A stretch of DNA of 64,000 nt from contig NZ_JACHEB010000001.1 in assembly GCF_014201335.1 (NCBI RefSeq), forward strand, positions 558,001-622,000. The letters run 5' to 3'. Position 1 is the stretch's first letter. Every line of letters begins with the position of its first letter. Origin of the DNA: Tunturiibacter gelidiferens. GTDB lineage: Bacteria > Acidobacteriota > Terriglobia > Terriglobales > Acidobacteriaceae. The position numbers were made by a program, and so were the translations under genes. The notes beneath the pieces were generated by a model, which had not been told where the DNA came from, made no database searches, and was given only the letters and a program-made list of their open reading frames with translations. This document shows, piece by piece, positions 60,461-64,000 of the stretch.

Positions 60461-61801
60461 CTAATCTATCGGCTCCGCGACACTCAACTCCAAATCCTTT
60501 TCCATCAACGCCTCAGCCGTCAGAGCATCCGCATTGCGCAGCTCGGGAAATAGCCCGGCGGCAGAGGCCGTTACCAACATCGAACCGATTCCACCAATCA
60601 CCACCGCCCGCACCGCGCCCCACCATTGCGCCGTCACGCCGCTTTCAAACTCGCCAAACTCATTCGACGCTCCGATGAACAACCAGTTCACCGCACTCAC
60701 TCGTCCACGCATCTCCGGTGGCGTCGCCAACTGCAGCACGCTCGACCGCACCACTACACTCACCATGTCGCTCGCGCCGACAATCACCAGCGCCGCCGCA
60801 CTCAGGTAGATACTCTTCGACAACCCGAACACAACAGTCGCTGCGCCGAAGATTCCAACGCACACTAGCATCGTCAACCCAGCCTTGCGCTTAATCGGTC
60901 GCACTACCATCAACAACGAAACCGCCAGCGCCCCAACCGAAGGCATCGCCCTCAGCAATCCGAGCCCGCGAGGTCCGGCATGCAAAATATCGGTAGCAAA
61001 GATCGGCAACAACGCCGTCGCACCGCCCAACAGTACAGCAAACAAATCCAGCGAGATCGACCCCAGCAACAGCTTCGCGCGCCACACATACTCAAGCCCC
61101 GCCAGCACTGTCTTCATACTGAAGGCCTTCTTTTCAGTCGTCACCATCTTCGCCCGAATCATGCTCACCAGCACAACGAATCCCAGCAGCATAAGCAGCG
61201 TGAAGCTGTAGACCAGCGGAGCGCCATTACACACCGCCGCGACGCCGGCCAGCGGCAAGGTAAATAAAAGCCCCCCCACCGCCGGCCCCGACATATTCGC
61301 AATCTGGAAGACCGTCGCGCCCCATGTCACTGCGTTCACAAAATCTTCCTTCGGCACCAGGCTCGGAAGCATCGCGCTCGCCGCAGGCCCACTGAACGCC
61401 CTGCCCAATCCAATTCCCACTAGCACCGCATAGATCGGCCACACCCTCCCATGCTGCAACGCCGTCGCACTCAACGACAACCACAACAACACAGCAGTAC
61501 AACAAGCCTGTAGCCCATAACAGAGCAGAATGATCTTCCGCCGGTCATACCGGTCCGCCGCGTGCCCCGCTGCCAGCATCACAAACAACCCAGGCAGAAA
61601 AAGCGCCAGCCCTGTATATCCAAGATCCAACGCCGAGTGCGTCAGCGCGTACACCTGCCACGCCACAGCGACCGACTGCGCCTCCGCCCCCAGAATCACC
61701 ATCAACCGCGCTGTCTGATATAGCCGAAAGTCCCGCGACTTAAACGCCGAGCGGTAATCCTTCTTTACCGCTGGCTCCCCTCGTTCCGAACCATCCGCCA
61801 T
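60461..61801 (-). CDS. MFS transporter of the MFS_3 (EntS-like) group
   Basis: The 446-residue protein has about twelve membrane segments and the loop GHAADRYDRRKIILLC between helices 2 and 3, a standard MFS motif. LSLSATALQHGRVWPIYAVLVG follows. It resembles enterobactin-type exporters and the 40.0-kb transporter, but the two differ clearly in sequence. It lies 31 bases from the BamE-like gene on the same strand. The cargo is unknown. Confidence 0.88.
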   Translation of the reverse strand: MADGSERGEPAVKKDYRSAFKSRDFRLYQTARLMVILGAEAQSVAVAWQVYALTHSALDLGYTGLALFLPGLFVMLAAGHAADRYDRRKIILLCYGLQACCTAVLLWLSLSATALQHGRVWPIYAVLVGIGLGRAFSGPAASAMLPSLVPKEDFVNAVTWGATVFQIANMSGPAVGGLLFTLPLAGVAAVCNGAPLVYSFTLLMLLGFVVLVSMIRAKMVTTEKKAFSMKTVLAGLEYVWRAKLLLGSISLDLFAVLLGGATALLPIFATDILHAGPRGLGLLRAMPSVGALAVSLLMVVRPIKRKAGLTMLVCVGIFGAATVVFGLSKSIYLSAAALVIVGASDMVSVVVRSSVLQLATPPEMRGRVSAVNWLFIGASNEFGEFESGVTAQWWGAVRAVVIGGIGSMLVTASAAGLFPELRNADALTAEALMEKDLELSVAEPID

Positions 61802-61881
61802 AGCCTATGTTTTCACACTTCCGCCGCGAAAGTGCCTGTGCCACCGCAGACTTTCGCTATGTTTTCATCACGCAGCAGCGA

Positions 61882-62406
61882 TCAGTCCACAGTTCCAGTT
61901 GGCGGCTCGCCCCAACGCTCCGACCGTATCGCCGCGGAACCGTTTCCATCAATGTGTTCCCGCGCACTCTCAGCCGGCCTCACCGCATTTACGATCTGTA
62001 ACAGAATCTGGAAGGGTAGAATCAAAAAGCAGAACCAGCCCGCATGACCGAATCCGCGATCTGTCACAACAACGCCGATGGCCAGGATGAACAACGCACC
62101 CGATGCCACACCCCACACTGGGTTCCGGAGCCGTCGCCGCAATGGCTCTAGCTCAGCATCCGTCCAGGCACCTTTCTTCATGCCGCCACGCAGCTTTTGC
62201 ACGACCAAGGCGATGATCGCAAGTCCAGCCAGGAAAGGTATTGTGAAAGTGAACAAGCGAAACGCCCACACCGGCAACGCTGTGACACGATTGGACAGTT
62301 TCGGGTACACCACTACCTCGAAGAACACCGCGCCCGCCATAACTAGGTTGCCAACCAGGGCCCACGCTGCCAATCGCATCGGCGATGAACGCTCGGCGTT
62401 CTTCAT
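61882..62406 (-). CDS. Four-helix membrane protein of unknown function
   Basis: The 174-residue protein has about four membrane segments. They include ALVGNLVMAGAVFFEVVVYP, FRLFTFTIPFLAGLAIIALV, WGVASGALFILAIGVVVTD and FCFLILPFQILLQIVNAV. The loop between helices 2 and 3 is basic (KKGAWTDAELEPLRRRLRNP). I know no family assignment. The start ATG at 62406 is supported by the helix pattern. It lies between the MFS and TolC genes on the same strand. Confidence 0.65.
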   Translation of the reverse strand: MKNAERSSPMRLAAWALVGNLVMAGAVFFEVVVYPKLSNRVTALPVWAFRLFTFTIPFLAGLAIIALVVQKLRGGMKKGAWTDAELEPLRRRLRNPVWGVASGALFILAIGVVVTDRGFGHAGWFCFLILPFQILLQIVNAVRPAESAREHIDGNGSAAIRSERWGEPPTGTVD

Positions 62407-62442
62407 GCGGAGAATCCTAACACCGACCCTTGGGTTGCAGCT

Positions 62443-63897
62443 CTACCGGCCCAGGTAAACCTTGTACTGCGACTCCACGACGCCGGTATTGCGCGCCAAC
62501 TGCAGCTTCGACTGGTTGTATTGATAGAGCGTATTCACAAGCGTGCTCTGCGCCGCCGCCAGCGTCGCCTGAGCCTGGACCACCGGCAGGTTGTCATCTA
62601 CGCCCGCCGAGAAACGATCGGTCGCATCCTGCAACTCCTGCGTCGCAAGATCCACGTTGCTCTTGGCAACCTTCACCAGATCATTCGACGACTGAACATC
62701 CAGCATCGCCGAGCGAATCTGTTGCTCAATTGTCACTCGCAACGACCCGATCTGCTGTCTCAGCCCGATCATCTGCGCATCCGCCACCTCACGCTCGCCG
62801 CGAAGCTGTGCTTCTTCAAATACCGGCACGCTCACCTTACCGGTCGCCGTAAACACACCGTGGTAGAGCGAACCGATCTCACCGAGCACTCCATAGTACC
62901 CATCGAACGACAACACCGGCAGCCGTTCAGCCCGCACGGCCTTCCGTGCCTTCACCGCAACCTCAAGCTGCGCCTGCAGACTCAGCAGATCCTTCCGGCG
63001 CTCGTAGGCCAGCTTCTTCGCATCATCCAGCGGCAACTGCGCAAACTCCCCATAAGGCGCCGCATCCGTAAGTTTAATCTCCTGATCCACCGGCAACCCA
63101 ATTAGCCGGTTCAGTGCAATCTTGTCCTTCGCAAACGCGTTTTCGTCATTGATAAGCGCCTGCTGCTGCGTTTGCAATTGAACCCTGGCGCGCAACTCGT
63201 CCAGATTGGTCCCAACGCCTGCTTCGTGCGAGGCCTTCGCCTGCTCATACGCGACCTCATCAGCCTTCTCCAATGCCTGCGCATTCGTAATCTGCGAAGC
63301 ATCCGCCAACGCCAGCAGATACTGCGTCCCCACGGAAAGGACGACGGCATCCTCCTGATTCAGCGTCGTAAAGTTCGCCGCCTTGGAAGCCTGTTGCGCG
63401 GATCGATACAGATAATAAGCCGGCACATTGAAGAGCTGTTGATTCAAGCTCATCTGTGCCGAAGCCGTGTTCACCTCGACGATTTCGTTAAATATGAACC
63501 CCGGCGGCAACGGAAACTCCGCAAGCGAGGACCCCTTGAATCCCTCCGCCGCAAGGTTAATTTGCTGCGCTTCGATCGCCCCCTTGGCCGTCAAGCTAGG
63601 CAACAAACTATTCTCGGCCGTCAGAACCTGGCCCCGCACCATCCGTTCGTTCTGGACGGCCAACAGCATCTGCAGGTTGCGCTTCTCCCCACGGGCGATC
63701 GCATCGTCGAGACTCAACGGCATCGCCCCAGGCGTCCCCTGCTCGACCACCACCCCGCCCGGAAACTTCACAATATTGGGCGTCGGAGCCGGAGGCAGAT
63801 CCGCGCTCTGAGTCTGTGCGTCAGCCAGTGGGCTGCACAGGATCAATGCCAGAGGCCAGGCCTTCACTCCTCTTAATCTTCCAGTAAGGGATTTCAT
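62443..63897 (-). CDS. TolC-family outer-membrane efflux protein
   Basis: The 484-residue exported protein has a signal peptide (LALILCSPLADAQ). Two repeated halves follow with the TolC-type coiled-coil helices. The segment LSLDDAIARGEKRNLQMLLAVQN starts the first half. The second half has QQIGSLRVTIEQQIRSAMLDVQSSNDLVKVAKSNV and closes with DATDRFSAGVDDNLPVVQAQA. It would form the outer-membrane channel of a tripartite pump. No RND or MacB partner lies in the window, so the pump is unknown. The start is fixed by the signal peptide. The last bases, 63898-64000, show no gene. Confidence 0.93.
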   Translation of the reverse strand: MKSLTGRLRGVKAWPLALILCSPLADAQTQSADLPPAPTPNIVKFPGGVVVEQGTPGAMPLSLDDAIARGEKRNLQMLLAVQNERMVRGQVLTAENSLLPSLTAKGAIEAQQINLAAEGFKGSSLAEFPLPPGFIFNEIVEVNTASAQMSLNQQLFNVPAYYLYRSAQQASKAANFTTLNQEDAVVLSVGTQYLLALADASQITNAQALEKADEVAYEQAKASHEAGVGTNLDELRARVQLQTQQQALINDENAFAKDKIALNRLIGLPVDQEIKLTDAAPYGEFAQLPLDDAKKLAYERRKDLLSLQAQLEVAVKARKAVRAERLPVLSFDGYYGVLGEIGSLYHGVFTATGKVSVPVFEEAQLRGEREVADAQMIGLRQQIGSLRVTIEQQIRSAMLDVQSSNDLVKVAKSNVDLATQELQDATDRFSAGVDDNLPVVQAQATLAAAQSTLVNTLYQYNQSKLQLARNTGVVESQYKVYLGR

Positions 63898-64000
63898 GCT
63901 CTCTTATTAGAGTGCCACACTCCCCTCCCGATGCAGAAATTGAAGGAAAACCGTTCCAACCCCGCCGTCAGCTAAAATACAAAAGATAATCCTATGCGTC

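Overview
The window looks like chromosomal DNA from an acidobacterium of the class Terriglobia (Acidobacteriaceae; Granulicella, Edaphobacter or Terriglobus type). The reasons are an Oar-like TonB-dependent receptor with an N-terminal carboxypeptidase-regulatory domain, several secreted proteins with the same domain, an ankyrin/LssY_C protein, a PEP-CTERM protein, strongly C-ending codon use in the core genes, and dispersed intergenic repeats with a GTCATCCTGAGCG-like head. This placement rests on family knowledge and was not checked by a search. I saw no rRNA, tRNA, CRISPR array, integrase or transposase gene.

Positions 1-18,122 are a surface polysaccharide locus with genes on both strands. 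It holds a Wzz-type chain-length protein, a Wzy-type polymerase, a Wzx-type flippase, three GT2 glycosyltransferases, a GT11 fucosyltransferase, a DUF268 methyltransferase, a membrane sulfatase/phosphatase-like enzyme, a lipoprotein with a propeller-like region, UDP-galactopyranose mutase (glf) coupled to a GT2 enzyme, and gmd plus fcl for GDP-L-fucose. The product is predicted to contain L-fucose and probably galactofuranose. The locus also shows decay: a methyltransferase gene broken by one in-frame TAG, and a frameshifted remnant of a second GT11 gene beside the intact one.

Positions 18,200-34,100 hold mostly housekeeping and secreted-protein genes: DinB-like, YraN, ankyrin/LssY_C, NAD(P)-binding protein, pyrG, an S9 dipeptidyl-peptidase, DUF4230, fabD, a Bcp peroxiredoxin and small proteins of unknown role. 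Intergenic repeat elements cluster around 28.8-31.5 kb. A carboxypeptidase-regulatory protein gene at 32.0-33.2 kb carries a frameshift.

Positions 34,255-46,750 hold the large TonB-dependent receptor with a clear terminator, a secreted protein of unknown role, a polysaccharide deacetylase, two MFS transporters, a PEP-CTERM protein, an SRPBCC protein, hemL and a DCC-family protein. The 3' end of hemL overlaps a G-poor 233-bp element with 21-bp terminal inverted repeats.

Positions 46,800-64,000 hold purM and purN, a DUF6629 membrane protein, an M50 protease, an HtrA-like protease, coaE and folD, a 54-residue Trm112-like protein, ppc, a TonB-family protein gene interrupted by an in-frame TGA, a BamE-like protein, an MFS exporter, a small membrane protein and a TolC-family outer-membrane protein.

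I found no clearly new multi-gene system. The items most worth checking are the inverted-repeat element at hemL, the two genes with a stop where tryptophan is expected, the hexamer-tailed repeats, the GT11 remnant, and the mixed fucose/galactofuranose locus.
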